DNA of 64,000 bases from Lachnospiraceae bacterium (GTDB lineage Bacteria; Bacillota; Clostridia; Lachnospirales; Lachnospiraceae), in NCBI GenBank assembly GCA_015057625.1, contig SVDZ01000006.1:1-64000 (forward strand), given 5' to 3'. A program made the translations under genes and the position numbers. The notes beneath the pieces were generated by a model. It was not told where the DNA came from. It searched no databases and saw nothing but the letters and a program-made list of their open reading frames with translations. Numbering within the stretch: position 1 is the first letter of the stretch; the number at the start of each line of letters is the position of its first letter. Of the stretch, positions 34,753 through 45,150 are shown piece by piece.

Positions 34753-37700
34753 TTAGTAATTTATAGCTGCTCCAAATCCGCAAGGTGCAAGAATCTTGTT
34801 GTAAAGATAATCATGCATTGCCTTTGTTGGCATCATCTTTTCTGAGTAAAGTGTTGATGCTGTACTATATACAGACTTTTTAGCAATATCACTGTATACA
34901 ATGGTTCCATCATTAAGAACTGCATAAGCTCTAACTAAGAGTTCAGCTTTATAGAAGTCTGCTGAAACTCCGTTGATATCCATAGTCATTGCATAACTCT
35001 TCGCTCCTTCAAGTTGACTTGAACTTGTGCCAAGTAATCCCTTTGATGTTGCTTCGAATGAATAAACATCACTATTATTGCTTCCAACTACCATTTCGTC
35101 ATCAGAAACATAATCATGAAGACCATATACAAGACCAACCTTTGTTACATTCTCGCCCAAATCCTGAACGGAATATGTTGTTCTGAATCCGTTTGAGTTT
35201 GGATTAATCTGGAATCCGTTAATCTCAAGTACAGGCTCTACCACATCACTTACAAACATAACATTGTTAAATGAAAGTTTACCTGTTGAATTAGCACCTT
35301 CTGTTGTTCCCGGTGCAAGTAAGTATGGATTGTCAGATACTGTAGCTGTCTTTCCTGCCTTTTCCGCCTCATATGAATACATATAACATCCATATGCAAG
35401 AATCAATGAAACTGTACTGTTTGTATATGATTCAGGAATTGTAACTTCTCTCTCAAAATGATATGTTGATCCCTTTGCAACTCTAACTGTCTCATATATA
35501 AAGTTATTATCTGTATCTCCATCAATACCACTGTTTAAGGATACTGTAACATTCTTTTCTGTAAGTGCACCTGATTCTGAGTACATCTTATTGTTAATAT
35601 CAAATGATAATACATATGTCTTTCCTGCTTCTACAGGTATTTCTGCCGAAGAATAAAGCTGGTATGGGTTATCACCATATCCGCCACCAACTTCAACTGC
35701 ATTTGGATAATCTGTTGGTGCCTGCCAATATCTCTGCCATCCTGAAATTGAAACTGTAGCTTCAAAGCCTGTATCAGACTCATCAATTGTTGTATTTGCA
35801 ACAGCTGCATCATTTAACTCAAATGGGTCATGTACATGTTCCCAATTGCTTACATAAGCTGAGCTGTCTGCCTGAGGCTCTTTTACAATCTCTGTTCCCT
35901 CTGTTACACAGTAAGCATTCTTAACAATAAGTCTTCCCTTTGCATTAATATTTTCTGTAGTTCCAGGAGCGAGTAAATTTGGATTTCCAGTCATCTGTGC
36001 TGTCTTTCCTGCTGCCTGAACTTCGTATGAATATGCATAACATCCGTATGCAACCTGAACTGAAACAGTGTTTAATTCATATGCATTTGGAACTGTAAAT
36101 TCTGTTTCATAGTGATTTTCACCGTTTGCAGGAATTCTGATTGTATCAAATACCCATGTATTGTCATAATCACCTTGAACTCCACTGTTAACTGTGATTG
36201 TTACATTCTTTTCTGTTGCTTTACCTGACTCATCCTTCATCTTATTTGTGAAATCAAAGCCAAGCTTATATGTCTTTCCCGGGTCAACATTTACTGTTGA
36301 TGTAGAAGTAAGCTGGTATGGTAAATCTCCGATTGCACCACCTACAGCATACTGTCCGTCACCCCAGATTCTCTGCCATCCTGTCATTGAAACATTTGCT
36401 GAGAAACCTGTAACTAAATCTGTGCATGTTGTATTTGCAATAGCTGCATCATTACTTTCGTAAGGATCATGTACGTGAACCCATCCGTTGAATCCGTTTA
36501 CAGGTTCTTTCTCATCAATTGGAGTATCGTAGTCTCCACCTTGATCGTTGTCATAATCATAATTTACCCAATATGCATCTTTATTCCATCCGCCTGTATG
36601 TGTTGCTCCTGTTGTACCCTCTTTCTGGAATACACGAACATAGTCAACATACATAGTAGAGTTTGACCATCCTGAAGCAGGAAGTACATTTCCAATGTAG
36701 TTACCACCAACTGCTACATTAAGAATAAAATATGCAGGGCTTGTGAAAAGTTCGCTTGCATCATTTGTGTAACCCTGTGAGTAAACCTGAACTCCATCGA
36801 GATAGAATGTAATTCTGTCAGCTGACCAATCCATTCCATATGTATGCCATGTGTTCATATCTCCGGTTGGGAATGCTTTTGCAAGACCACTGTATGCATG
36901 CTCACCGTTATCTGCTTGCCAGTGAAGTGTACTGTTGATATAGTTTGCAGCATTTACATGCTCCATAATATCGTACTCACCACATCCAGGCCAACTGCCG
37001 TTTGTTCCAAGCATCCAGAACGCTGGCCAGATTCCCTGTGCCATACCGTTGTCCATCTTAATTCTTGCTTCGAAATATCCATATTTGAACTGCTGTTTTC
37101 CTGAAGTCTGTACACGTCCTGAAGAATACTGGCATCCGCCAATATCATCTCTCATCGCCTTGATAGCAAGCGCCTTATTGTCGATTGAGTTTGATCCCGG
37201 AATGTCAGCGATATATACGTTGCTTGTTCTTGCTGTATAATACTCTGCTTCCTGGTTACCCCATCCCCAGTTACCGTTACCAGTCTCATAGTTCCAAATA
37301 TCTGTCTTAAGAGTTTTACTGCTGAACTCATCTGACCAGATAAGATCTTTAGCTGTATATCCTTTAGGAAATGTAGTCTTTGAAACCGGAAGCTCACTTG
37401 CTTCAGTTGGAAGTTCTACATAATCTCCCTCAAAATCCATATTTGTAAAAATAAGTTTACCTGTACAGTTAACTCCTTCTGTTGTTCCCGGTGCAAGACA
37501 ATATGGATTATCTTTTACCTGATTTGTAATTCCCTGTAACTGAGCGTTATAAGAATATCCGTAATGTCCGTATGCAATCTGAAAATCTACAGAATTAGAA
37601 GTATAATCTGCCGGTATAGTAATTGACTTTGAGTAGTTGAGAGTTCCATTTGCCGGAATTCTAACTGTCTCAAAAACAAATGTATTGTCTGTATCACCAT

Positions 37701-38145
37701 CTATTCCACTATCTACAGTAATTGTAATATTTTTCTCTGTAGCTCCGCCGCTTTCAGACTTCATTTCATTTTTAACCGTAAATGAAATATCGTATGTTTT
37801 TCCTGCCTCAACAGGAACCTTAGCCTCTGAATATAATTGGTAAGGTAAATCTCCCCAATAATTACCTGCTTTGATACCATCGGGATAATCAAGCGGCTGA
37901 TTCCAAATTCCCTGCCAACCTGTAATAGTAACATCTGCTGTAAATCCTGTATCATTCTCGTCTACTGTTGTTCCTGCTATTACAGCATCCCACTGTTCCC
38001 ATGATTCATGGTAATGTGTCCATGAAACGTTGTTAAAAAGATTTGCAGCTTTGACTGTAACTATCTGTCCCATAGACGACATAAGTCCCGTAACCATAGT
38101 ACAAGAAAGCACAAATGCTGCAACTTTTTTCATTTGTTTTCTCAT
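34753..38145 (-). CDS. Secreted GH16 beta-glucanase (laminarinase-like) with three repeated CBM-like domains
   Basis: This extracellular enzyme should cut beta-1,3 or mixed-link glucans. The ATG at 38145 has AAGGAG at 7 bp, better than the ATG 6 bp upstream, giving 1130 residues. After a signal peptide of about 33 residues comes a CBM-like beta-sandwich (about 38-245). The GH16 domain follows (about 262-510), with GEYDIMEH carrying nucleophile Glu390 and acid/base Glu395. Two further copies of the same beta-sandwich (about 555-750 and 765-970) and a C-terminal domain of about 150 residues complete it. The three copies share GWQ.IW, GDLPYQL.S, EKN.T and LLAPGTTE blocks. Each begins near HVHDP or HYHES followed by W. 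No anchor motif is visible. Confidence 0.92.
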   Translation of the reverse strand: MRKQMKKVAAFVLSCTMVTGLMSSMGQIVTVKAANLFNNVSWTHYHESWEQWDAVIAGTTVDENDTGFTADVTITGWQGIWNQPLDYPDGIKAGNYWGDLPYQLYSEAKVPVEAGKTYDISFTVKNEMKSESGGATEKNITITVDSGIDGDTDNTFVFETVRIPANGTLNYSKSITIPADYTSNSVDFQIAYGHYGYSYNAQLQGITNQVKDNPYCLAPGTTEGVNCTGKLIFTNMDFEGDYVELPTEASELPVSKTTFPKGYTAKDLIWSDEFSSKTLKTDIWNYETGNGNWGWGNQEAEYYTARTSNVYIADIPGSNSIDNKALAIKAMRDDIGGCQYSSGRVQTSGKQQFKYGYFEARIKMDNGMAQGIWPAFWMLGTNGSWPGCGEYDIMEHVNAANYINSTLHWQADNGEHAYSGLAKAFPTGDMNTWHTYGMDWSADRITFYLDGVQVYSQGYTNDASELFTSPAYFILNVAVGGNYIGNVLPASGWSNSTMYVDYVRVFQKEGTTGATHTGGWNKDAYWVNYDYDNDQGGDYDTPIDEKEPVNGFNGWVHVHDPYESNDAAIANTTCTDLVTGFSANVSMTGWQRIWGDGQYAVGGAIGDLPYQLTSTSTVNVDPGKTYKLGFDFTNKMKDESGKATEKNVTITVNSGVQGDYDNTWVFDTIRIPANGENHYETEFTVPNAYELNTVSVQVAYGCYAYSYEVQAAGKTAQMTGNPNLLAPGTTENINAKGRLIVKNAYCVTEGTEIVKEPQADSSAYVSNWEHVHDPFELNDAAVANTTIDESDTGFEATVSISGWQRYWQAPTDYPNAVEVGGGYGDNPYQLYSSAEIPVEAGKTYVLSFDINNKMYSESGALTEKNVTVSLNSGIDGDTDNNFIYETVRVAKGSTYHFEREVTIPESYTNSTVSLILAYGCYMYSYEAEKAGKTATVSDNPYLLAPGTTEGANSTGKLSFNNVMFVSDVVEPVLEINGFQINPNSNGFRTTYSVQDLGENVTKVGLVYGLHDYVSDDEMVVGSNNSDVYSFEATSKGLLGTSSSQLEGAKSYAMTMDINGVSADFYKAELLVRAYAVLNDGTIVYSDIAKKSVYSTASTLYSEKMMPTKAMHDYLYNKILAPCGFGAAINY

Positions 38146-38151
38146 CTTCAT

Positions 38152-38340
38152 TCTCCTTTTTTTTGTTATTAGAATAACCCTAAAATAAGACCATTTCCCC
38201 TTATTAAATTATTCCGATCTTAAAACGACATTTTAAATCTAACATATAAAAATCGTTTTCGCCACTATTTTACAAAAAAAAGTTGTTTTTTACTTCACAG
38301 TTATTTCACAAAAATAAGGTATTTTATTTCCATAAAAAAA
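38152..38340. other. AT-rich upstream region of the GH16 gene
   Basis: No gene is seen. The region holds the GH16 promoter on the minus strand, with the AAGGAG site at its edge and long A/T runs. No clear -35/-10 pair could be chosen. Confidence 0.4.
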
Positions 38341-38342
38341 GT

Positions 38343-38377
38343 GAGTCCCCTATAAATTGATAGTTTATAGCGGACTC
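38343..38377 (-). terminator. Terminator of the receiver/winged-helix regulator gene
   Basis: GAGTCCCCTATAAA (38343-38356) pairs with TTTATAGCGGACTC (38364-38377), one mismatch, followed by CACTTTTTTT on the minus strand. Confidence 0.88.
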
Positions 38378-38498
38378 TATTTTCATACTTTTTCCATAAT
38401 GGGTGCTTGATATAAATACCAAACAAAAAGTATAGTATAAAGCTATTTTTATTTTAGTACATTCCTATTATATCCATAAAGGGATACTTAAAGGATAC

Positions 38499-39674
38499 TC
38501 AAATTTCACTTATATCAAATTTTTTATATGAGAGCAAAACAGTAACCGGATTGTTATCATCATCACGCTCAACCACAGTTTGTGCCATTCCATAAAAATA
38601 TCTGTTTCCCTTTTTATCTTCCACAAAAAATTTTTTGACAACCTCATTGTGTTCATACATTCGTTTTTTTATATTGTTAATATCCAGGAAATCCATCAAC
38701 ATCTCATAATACACGCCATTCATGCGTTCTGCAGACAAACGTTTGTTAAGTGTCTCTTTATAATCACCCACATTATATCTTGTTCCATCACTCTTAACTA
38801 CCGTGAATGCATCTGTCTGAAGATTGAGCAAATATAATCCTGAATACATGTCCGCGATTACGCTGAATAAAGGAATATCTTTCCTTTCATATTCAAGAAA
38901 ACCTGTAGTACTTTCTGCCCAGCTGTAGTTCTGCATATATTCACCCACAAATTCTTTTTCTCTGACTACATTACCGGCCATAAGTTCATAATAGTCACAC
39001 TCTACTTTGTCAACATCAAGTGCCAGACTATTCCAACCTCTTACAATAATATCTCCAATTCCGGCCTCGCACAAAATCTTCTTAAGCTGGGCAATGACAT
39101 TGTTAACCCTGCTCTTCATATTTCTGTCATAAGGGGCCTCTTCCCAAAGAATACCACTTGCCTCTGAAACAGATACACTTGCACCTTTTCTATCTACCAG
39201 ATAAGCAAGCAATTCCTTGGCTTTTTTTCTGTTTATTTCAAGAAGCTTACCATCCACAAAAACATCAAAATTACCGAATGTCTGTATGTACACATGATGC
39301 TCATCTGATGGAAGTTTTCCTTTGTTTCTGAATACACAAATCTTTTCTTTGATATCTTCCTGCTTTATCGGTTTAATCACGTATGCATCTACATTTGCAT
39401 TAAATGCTTCCATCGCATACTTTTCACTATTCGCCATGAGAACAATATTAGTGGTCGAGCTAATCTTATAACATTCCATTGCAAGCTCAATGCCCTGTAA
39501 CTTCGGTTCCATAATATCAACAAAAAGAATATCTATTTTATTTTTTGTAAAGTATTTTACTCCCTCTACAATATTGTCTGTACCAAACACCTCTTCAAAA
39601 TGTTCTGTCTGCTTTAGCAAATCAATTAAAGTTTCTCTGTCCTCAGAATTAGAATCAACTACTAATCCAACCAA
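38499..39674 (-). CDS. Receiver, winged-helix and PAS-like domain response regulator
   Basis: This 391-residue regulator starts with TTG at 39674, supported by a full AGGAGG site at 7 bp. Residues 1-115 form a receiver with phosphoacceptor Asp53 (FVDIM) and Lys101 in IKP. Residues about 128-225 form an OmpR/SARP-like winged helix beginning HVYIQTFGNFDVFVDGK, with a KAKELLAYLVDRKG DNA-binding core. The last 130 residues look like the PAS-related sensing domain seen before GGDEF domains in Lachnospiraceae (SGLYLLNLQTDAFTVVKSDG). No histidine kinase is adjacent. It is divergent from the XRE-UDP-glucose dehydrogenase gene, which it might control; that is only position-based. Confidence 0.85.
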   Translation of the reverse strand: MVGLVVDSNSEDRETLIDLLKQTEHFEEVFGTDNIVEGVKYFTKNKIDILFVDIMEPKLQGIELAMECYKISSTTNIVLMANSEKYAMEAFNANVDAYVIKPIKQEDIKEKICVFRNKGKLPSDEHHVYIQTFGNFDVFVDGKLLEINRKKAKELLAYLVDRKGASVSVSEASGILWEEAPYDRNMKSRVNNVIAQLKKILCEAGIGDIIVRGWNSLALDVDKVECDYYELMAGNVVREKEFVGEYMQNYSWAESTTGFLEYERKDIPLFSVIADMYSGLYLLNLQTDAFTVVKSDGTRYNVGDYKETLNKRLSAERMNGVYYEMLMDFLDINNIKKRMYEHNEVVKKFFVEDKKGNRYFYGMAQTVVERDDDNNPVTVLLSYKKFDISEI

Positions 39675-39919
39675 ATCAGTACCTCCTATGCCCTTGCATA
39701 AACAAATGCTTTTTCAGTATCTCATTGAACTATGTAATTCCCCCATTAACTCACTTAAAAGTATACACATAAATTTATATTTATGCAATAGGTTTGGGTG
39801 TTTTTTGTATATTTATGCATTATTTCATTGCATTATTGCATATTTTTACATCTTTTTTTGATATCTTTGCACAAAATAATGCTCCTATTATGAATATAGA
39901 TTGAAATACTATATAAAGA
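39675..39919. other. Divergent AT-rich control region with repeated GCAT motifs
   Basis: This stretch between the regulator and the dehydrogenase gene has no gene. It carries several TTATGCA and TTGCAT blocks (about 39779-39845). Similar blocks lie upstream of the S8 protease (about 45035-45110). They could be binding sites for one regulator. Confidence 0.4.
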
Positions 39920-39948
39920 TTGACACGACATGTTATTTTTGATAACAT
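39920..39948 (+). promoter_or_regulatory. Promoter and palindromic operator of the dehydrogenase fusion gene
   Basis: TTGACA (39920-39925) and TAACAT (39943-39948) are 17 bp apart. The palindrome ATGTTAT (39930-39936) with ATAACAT (39942-39948) covers the spacer and the -10. A repressor bound there would block the polymerase. The XRE domain of the encoded protein is the obvious candidate. Confidence 0.72.
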
Positions 39949-40022
39949 TTTTATTAAACAGACAAGAACGCAAAGGCATGAATGTTATTATAAATAGCAA
40001 TTACAGAAAGGAGCCTTCTTAT

Positions 40023-41501
40023 ATGAAGAAACTATCTACTTCGAAACTTGCAGATACTATAATTAATCTGCGTAAATCAAATAACATAACTCAATCTCAG
40101 TTAGCAGAAGCTACAGGCATCAACAGAGCTATGATTGGAAGAATCGAGAAATCGAATTACGTTCCAACAATCGATCAGCTTCAAAAACTTGCAGAAGCAT
40201 TAAACTTTGAAGTTACTGATTTATTTATTGATAGTTCTAAAGATGGAAACAATAAAATCAAATTAAAGAAGCAATACAATATTGCCGTGGCCGGAACAGG
40301 TTACGTTGGTCTTTCTATTGCCACTTTATTGGCGCAGCACAACCATGTTACAGCAGTTGACATTATTCCTGAAAAGGTTGACCTTATCAATAATAAGAAA
40401 TCTCCAATTCAGGATGACTATATCGAGTTGTATCTCGCTGAAAAAGAATTAGACCTCACTGCAACTCTTGACGGCGAATCTGCATACAAAAATGCTGATT
40501 TCGTAGTTATAGCAGCACCTACAAACTATGACAGTCAAAAGAATTTCTTTGACTGTTCCGCAGTTGAATCTGTTATCGAGTTAGTATTGAAGGTAAATCC
40601 TAAGGCTACAATGATTATCAAATCTACTATTCCTGTTGGATACACAGCTTCTGTAAGAGAAAAATACAACACAAAAAATATTATCTTCAGTCCTGAATTC
40701 TTACGTGAGTCAAAAGCTCTTTACGATAATCTTTACCCATCACGTATCATTGTTTCATGTGATAAGGAATCAGAAGAAAAAGCCCGCACATTTGCAGCTC
40801 TTCTTCAGCAGGGAGCTATCAAAGAAGATATCGATACACTTTTCATGGGATTCACTGAAGCAGAAGCTGTAAAATTATTTGCAAACACCTATCTTGCTTT
40901 GAGAGTTTCATACTTCAACGAGCTTGACACTTATGCAGAAACAAAAGGACTTAACACACAGGAAATTATCAACGGCGTATGCCTTGACCCACGTATCGGA
41001 ACACACTATAACAATCCATCATTCGGTTACGGTGGATATTGTCTTCCAAAAGATACAAAGCAGTTGCTCGCAAACTTCAACAACGTTCCTCAAAATATGA
41101 TTTCTGCTATTGTTGAATCTAATAAGACAAGAAAAGATTACATTGCTGATCACGTTCTTGAAATGGCAGGCGGTTACTCCTACGAAAACGGTGAGTACAA
41201 CCCAACAAAAGAAAAAGATATCGTAATCGGTGTATACCGACTTACTATGAAGAGTAACTCAGACAACTTCCGTCAGTCATCAATCCAGGGAGTTATGAAG
41301 CGAATCAAAGCAAAGGGAGCTAAGGTAATAATCTTCGAGCCAACCCTTGAAAACGGCGATACATTCTTCGGTTCTACTATCGTAAACGATATTAAGAAGT
41401 TCAAAAAAATGAGTCAGGCAATCATTGCAAACAGATATGATTCATGTCTCGATGATGTTGCAGACAAAGTATACACAAGAGATATTTTCCGTCGCGATTA
41501 A
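40023..41501 (+). CDS. XRE helix-turn-helix fused to UDP-glucose 6-dehydrogenase
   Basis: This 492-residue fusion starts at ATG 40023 with GAAAGGAG at 9 bp; longer in-frame starts lie at or before the promoter or lack a site. Residues 8-66 form a Cro/CI-type helix-turn-helix ([23 protein letters not shown] reads as helices 2-3). After a linker, the UDP-glucose/GDP-mannose dehydrogenase family follows: Rossmann motif GTGYVG (91-96), SPEFLRES, and the catalytic Cys340 in GGYCLPKD. The enzyme oxidises a UDP-hexose to the uronic acid for surface polysaccharide. DNA binding and sugar-nucleotide sensing in one chain suggest self-regulation through the operator at 39930-39948. No capsule genes are adjacent. 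Confidence 0.9.
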   Translation: MKKLSTSKLADTIINLRKSNNITQSQLAEATGINRAMIGRIEKSNYVPTIDQLQKLAEALNFEVTDLFIDSSKDGNNKIKLKKQYNIAVAGTGYVGLSIATLLAQHNHVTAVDIIPEKVDLINNKKSPIQDDYIELYLAEKELDLTATLDGESAYKNADFVVIAAPTNYDSQKNFFDCSAVESVIELVLKVNPKATMIIKSTIPVGYTASVREKYNTKNIIFSPEFLRESKALYDNLYPSRIIVSCDKESEEKARTFAALLQQGAIKEDIDTLFMGFTEAEAVKLFANTYLALRVSYFNELDTYAETKGLNTQEIINGVCLDPRIGTHYNNPSFGYGGYCLPKDTKQLLANFNNVPQNMISAIVESNKTRKDYIADHVLEMAGGYSYENGEYNPTKEKDIVIGVYRLTMKSNSDNFRQSSIQGVMKRIKAKGAKVIIFEPTLENGDTFFGSTIVNDIKKFKKMSQAIIANRYDSCLDDVADKVYTRDIFRRD

Positions 41502-41543
41502 ATCTCAAAATCTGCTAAAGCACATTCTGTCTTTAGCAAATAG

Positions 41544-41597
41544 AAAAAACATCTTTGTACACCGGGGTATCCCCCCAAATGTACAAAGATGTTTTTT
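41544..41597. terminator. Long bidirectional terminator
   Basis: AAAAAACATCTTTGTACA (41544-41561) pairs perfectly over 18 bp with 41580-41597, with an inner CGGGG/CCCCC part in the loop. It serves both the dehydrogenase fusion and the converging S8 protease gene. Confidence 0.95.
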
Positions 41598-41627
41598 TAT
41601 CTAAATATCTATGTATATCCAAATTAA

Positions 41628-44600
41628 TTATGGATTAACTAACGGTCTTCCCATAACTATAAGTTCATACATTGAAACTCCATACTGTGTGGCTCTCTGA
41701 TTAAACTGAACCTTAACATATCTTGCATGAACAGTTGCTCTTGTGTACCATGTGCAAGCCTGTGTCAATGTCTCATGATTTGTTGCTCCCCAGTTCACAC
41801 CATCAAATGATGTATAAATTGTATAATCATTACTGTAAGCTGCCTCCCAGGCAATTCCTACCGCACTTAAGCTGTAAACATCGCCTAAGTCAACCATAAT
41901 CCACTGATTATCCATCCACTGCGAAGACCATCTTGTTGAAGGATCTCCGTCAACTGCATACTGTCCTAAAGTATTTCCATCCTCTGTACTTGAAACAGTT
42001 ACCGTCTTTCCAATTGCAAGATTTGTCTCTGAAGGAAGTGGATTTTTTCTCTGAGCAGTAAAATCTGTAACTTCGAACTGCAATCCCTGTGGGGCCTGTC
42101 CAAAATCAAAGAAGTACTGTGCTGTACCTGTTGAAACATGCTCAAGTGTCAATACATTTTCACCGGGAACAAGGTTAACAAATGTTTCTGCTCCTGATCT
42201 GTCTTCCTTAAATCTTAAGTTTGACATAGCCATATTTGAATTAACAATAAATGTACAAATGTATTCTGCCTGTGTATCCTGTGGTAATTCTTTTGTTCTT
42301 GTCTGAATTGCCCAGTCAGCTCCTGACGCTTTATCGATTCTCAAACCAAATGAATTAATTGTTGGAGATGCCTTGTAGCTTACCAACGGGTCATTTCCCC
42401 ATCCCTGTGCCTGGTAAACATCCATTGATACTGCATCGTTCCATCCACCGATTGCATTTACATACTCTGAAGAACTCTGAGTTGTTGTTTCCTCTACTGT
42501 TGTTACTTCTTCTGTTGTTGTTTCAGGCGTTGTTGCTTCTTCTGTTGTTGTCTCAGGCGCTGTTGTTACCTGAGTCAAATCTTCAACCTGGAAGCTGATA
42601 ATTGTAAATTCCAATCCTGCAGGTGCCTGTCCTAAATCGAAATAGAACTGTCCGTTTGCTCCTGCTGTAAAGTTAAGAGCGATTTCATTTTCGCCCTGAA
42701 TGAAATTGTAAAAATTCTCAGCACCTGTTCTGTCTTCCTTAAATCTGATATTGTTTGCAACCATATTTGAGTTAACTGTAACTTTACATCTGTACTGAGT
42801 ACCAGCAAGAAACTGAAGCTCATGTGTTCTAAGCTGAACTGCCCAATCTGCTCCTGAAGCTGTATCAAGTTTAAACTTAAACGATCCTAAGTTTGTTCCT
42901 GAAATGTATCTTCCTGTTGGGTTATTTCCCCATCCCTGTGCAAGATAAATATCCCAATATGAAAGTGTATTCCATCCCGGATTTGCTGTAACATAATTCT
43001 CAGCAGCTGTCGTGATTACTGTCTCTCCACGAACGTTAACATATTTTGAAACACCTGTTGACTCGTGTCCGTTATATACTGCCTTTACAGTTACTACGTA
43101 TCCGCCGGCAGAAATATTACTCATTGAGAATGAGCCGGTTGTATTATTCTGAGCTTTTAACACTCCATTAACGTATACGTTAAATGTATATCCCTGTGCA
43201 AGCTGAATGCTGTCAATATTCCAGATTGCCACAAAATTATTCCAACCACCTATTGTAGTAAGATTTGAAACTTCAATTACCCCCTCAGGCTGCTGTGTTG
43301 TAGTCTCTTCCTGATTCTTAGTTGAGATAGGCTCTAAGTTTGTTTTCTCAGTTCCTCCAACTGCTTTTACACATTCGTATGCATCAATAACTCCTGCAGG
43401 CACATATACAGAACCCTGTGCCAATGGCATTGCTGTCGACTGCATAATGGACTTAACCTGATTTGATGTAAGTGAGCTGTCCAACGAACACATCATAGAT
43501 ACAACTCCTGCAACTATAGGTGCAGAAAGCGATGTACCGTTAACACTTACGATATTGTTGTATGCATCGTAACAGTAAATACCATCACCCGGAGCACAGA
43601 TATCCTTTAAACCTCCATAGTTTGTAAATGAAGTTGTAACATTGTATCTGTCTGTTGCTACAACTGAAATTGTAGCAGGATAATCAGCCGGATAAAAAGA
43701 TGTTGATATTCCATCGTTACCTGCTGAAACAATTACAATAGCTCCGCTATTTACAACACTTGTATAGAAATTATCTTCAGTCTCTGTGTAACCTGCTCCA
43801 CCAAAACTCTCATTAATAACCTTTGCGCCACATGAAACACTGTAATTTACAGCTCTAATAATGTCATTCATGTAATATTTGCCATCTGCACGGTTTGCTG
43901 TCTGGACAATCAACAAATCGCATACACTATTATCATATGCAGATGCAACTCCTGCTATTCCGTATGAGTTTGTTTCAGCTCCGATTGTAGACGCAACATA
44001 TGAACCATGATTTGTAGCATATGTTGGCTCAGTTAAGTCAGTAAGTAAGATAGTATTACCGTCTGTTACCTGTGCAGACAATGGTGAAATTCTGTTTATC
44101 ATATCAGTATTTGTAAGATTGATACCTGAATCAATTACTGCTGTTAAAACTCTTGAATGATTGTGAGTATACATATAATCCCATGCCTCTACTGAATGAA
44201 TTGTATCAAGATAGTACTGATAGTTTGCATTCGCATCGTAGATAACATCTTCTGCTTTCTTGAACGCATTAGTTCTTACTGCGTTCATATCTGCAGTTTC
44301 TGTAATACTAAATTCATTATAGAAATCAGATGCAGCTTTTACAGTCTGTCCGAGAGAAATAGAAATAGTAGCAATATACTTTCCTTCAAAATCTTTGTAA
44401 ATCTCTTCAATTTCACCAAATCCCGAATCACAAACTGCTTCAATTTCTTTCTTTGCTGTATCGTCATCAAACATTGCAACGACAACACCCGGTTCATAAT
44501 TTAATTTATCTCCTGCTTTTCTTTCCTCTGCAGCATCTTCGTAACCTTTGACAATCTTATCAGCTCTCTCATCAAGCTCTGATTCAAAAGCTTCCATCTC

Positions 44601-44909
44601 ATCAAAGTTTTCTGTCTTGTAATATGATGTCAATGCATAGTTAAGAGCAGTCTCATAATCTACTGTATCTGTGTAAGCATTAACTACTTCTGCTGTCTTC
44701 TTACCGTTTACTAAAGCAAGCTCAGCAATGTCTGTAAGTTCTCCCTGTGGGATATCTGACTTTTTAATTTCATCAAATACAGACTTCTTAACACTAACAC
44801 TCTTTGTTCCCCCGTTGATTGCTTTCGATGTACTAACTAAGCCAAAGTTGCACAAAGAAGCGCATAATGCCATACTAAGCACTACGCTTAAGACTTTTTG
44901 TTTTCTCAT
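41628..44909 (-). CDS. Secreted S8 subtilisin-like protease with CBM-like and F5/8-type C domains
   Basis: This 1093-residue extracellular protease has a signal peptide (1-30, ending STSKA) and an inhibitor-like pro-region to about 225. The S8 catalytic domain contains Asp260 (AVIDSG), His301 (NHGSYVAS), oxyanion Asn366 (INESFGG) and Ser460 (NGTSLSAP). A Fn3-like domain follows (about 545-628), then two homologous beta-sandwich modules (about 645-778 and 820-955) sharing AQGWGN.P, ASGADWA.Q and F.FGQAP blocks, joined by an (E/P)TTTEE-rich linker. A discoidin-like F5/8 type C domain ends it (about 962-1085, DGDPSTRWSSQW). The modules suggest attachment to glycan or cell wall while degrading protein. 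Confidence 0.92.
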   Translation of the reverse strand: MRKQKVLSVVLSMALCASLCNFGLVSTSKAINGGTKSVSVKKSVFDEIKKSDIPQGELTDIAELALVNGKKTAEVVNAYTDTVDYETALNYALTSYYKTENFDEMEAFESELDERADKIVKGYEDAAEERKAGDKLNYEPGVVVAMFDDDTAKKEIEAVCDSGFGEIEEIYKDFEGKYIATISISLGQTVKAASDFYNEFSITETADMNAVRTNAFKKAEDVIYDANANYQYYLDTIHSVEAWDYMYTHNHSRVLTAVIDSGINLTNTDMINRISPLSAQVTDGNTILLTDLTEPTYATNHGSYVASTIGAETNSYGIAGVASAYDNSVCDLLIVQTANRADGKYYMNDIIRAVNYSVSCGAKVINESFGGAGYTETEDNFYTSVVNSGAIVIVSAGNDGISTSFYPADYPATISVVATDRYNVTTSFTNYGGLKDICAPGDGIYCYDAYNNIVSVNGTSLSAPIVAGVVSMMCSLDSSLTSNQVKSIMQSTAMPLAQGSVYVPAGVIDAYECVKAVGGTEKTNLEPISTKNQEETTTQQPEGVIEVSNLTTIGGWNNFVAIWNIDSIQLAQGYTFNVYVNGVLKAQNNTTGSFSMSNISAGGYVVTVKAVYNGHESTGVSKYVNVRGETVITTAAENYVTANPGWNTLSYWDIYLAQGWGNNPTGRYISGTNLGSFKFKLDTASGADWAVQLRTHELQFLAGTQYRCKVTVNSNMVANNIRFKEDRTGAENFYNFIQGENEIALNFTAGANGQFYFDLGQAPAGLEFTIISFQVEDLTQVTTAPETTTEEATTPETTTEEVTTVEETTTQSSSEYVNAIGGWNDAVSMDVYQAQGWGNDPLVSYKASPTINSFGLRIDKASGADWAIQTRTKELPQDTQAEYICTFIVNSNMAMSNLRFKEDRSGAETFVNLVPGENVLTLEHVSTGTAQYFFDFGQAPQGLQFEVTDFTAQRKNPLPSETNLAIGKTVTVSSTEDGNTLGQYAVDGDPSTRWSSQWMDNQWIMVDLGDVYSLSAVGIAWEAAYSNDYTIYTSFDGVNWGATNHETLTQACTWYTRATVHARYVKVQFNQRATQYGVSMYELIVMGRPLVNP

Positions 44910-45070
44910 TTCTAAACCCTTTCAAAACAATGTTAATATTTTCCATAGAAAAAACTAACAAATCACATCTCATTACGCAATATAATAAAAATATTTTTAT
45001 TTGTCAGGAAACGATTCCCTCCTGTGTTTTTACATCTTTATGCAATATTCTTTGCATTTTCTTTGCATTT

Positions 45071-45108
45071 TGTGCATATTTATAAAACTATTTTTATAAA
45101 TATGCACA
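45071..45108. promoter_or_regulatory. AT-rich 17-bp perfect palindrome upstream of the S8 protease
   Basis: TGTGCATATTTATAAAA (45071-45087) pairs with its exact complement at 45092-45108 around 4 bases, about 160 bp before the protease start. It may be an operator or a terminator blocking readthrough; the GTGCAT ends match other GCAT blocks nearby. Confidence 0.6.
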
Positions 45109-45150
45109 TTGTCGTTTTTTATGCATTTAGATACGAAAGTGATTGTTCTC

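Noticed and set aside
42359..42598. Leu-rich 79-codon frame opposite the S8 protease
   Set aside because: It is the complement of the Thr/Glu-rich linker repeats; the codon repeat makes an artificial Leu-rich frame.
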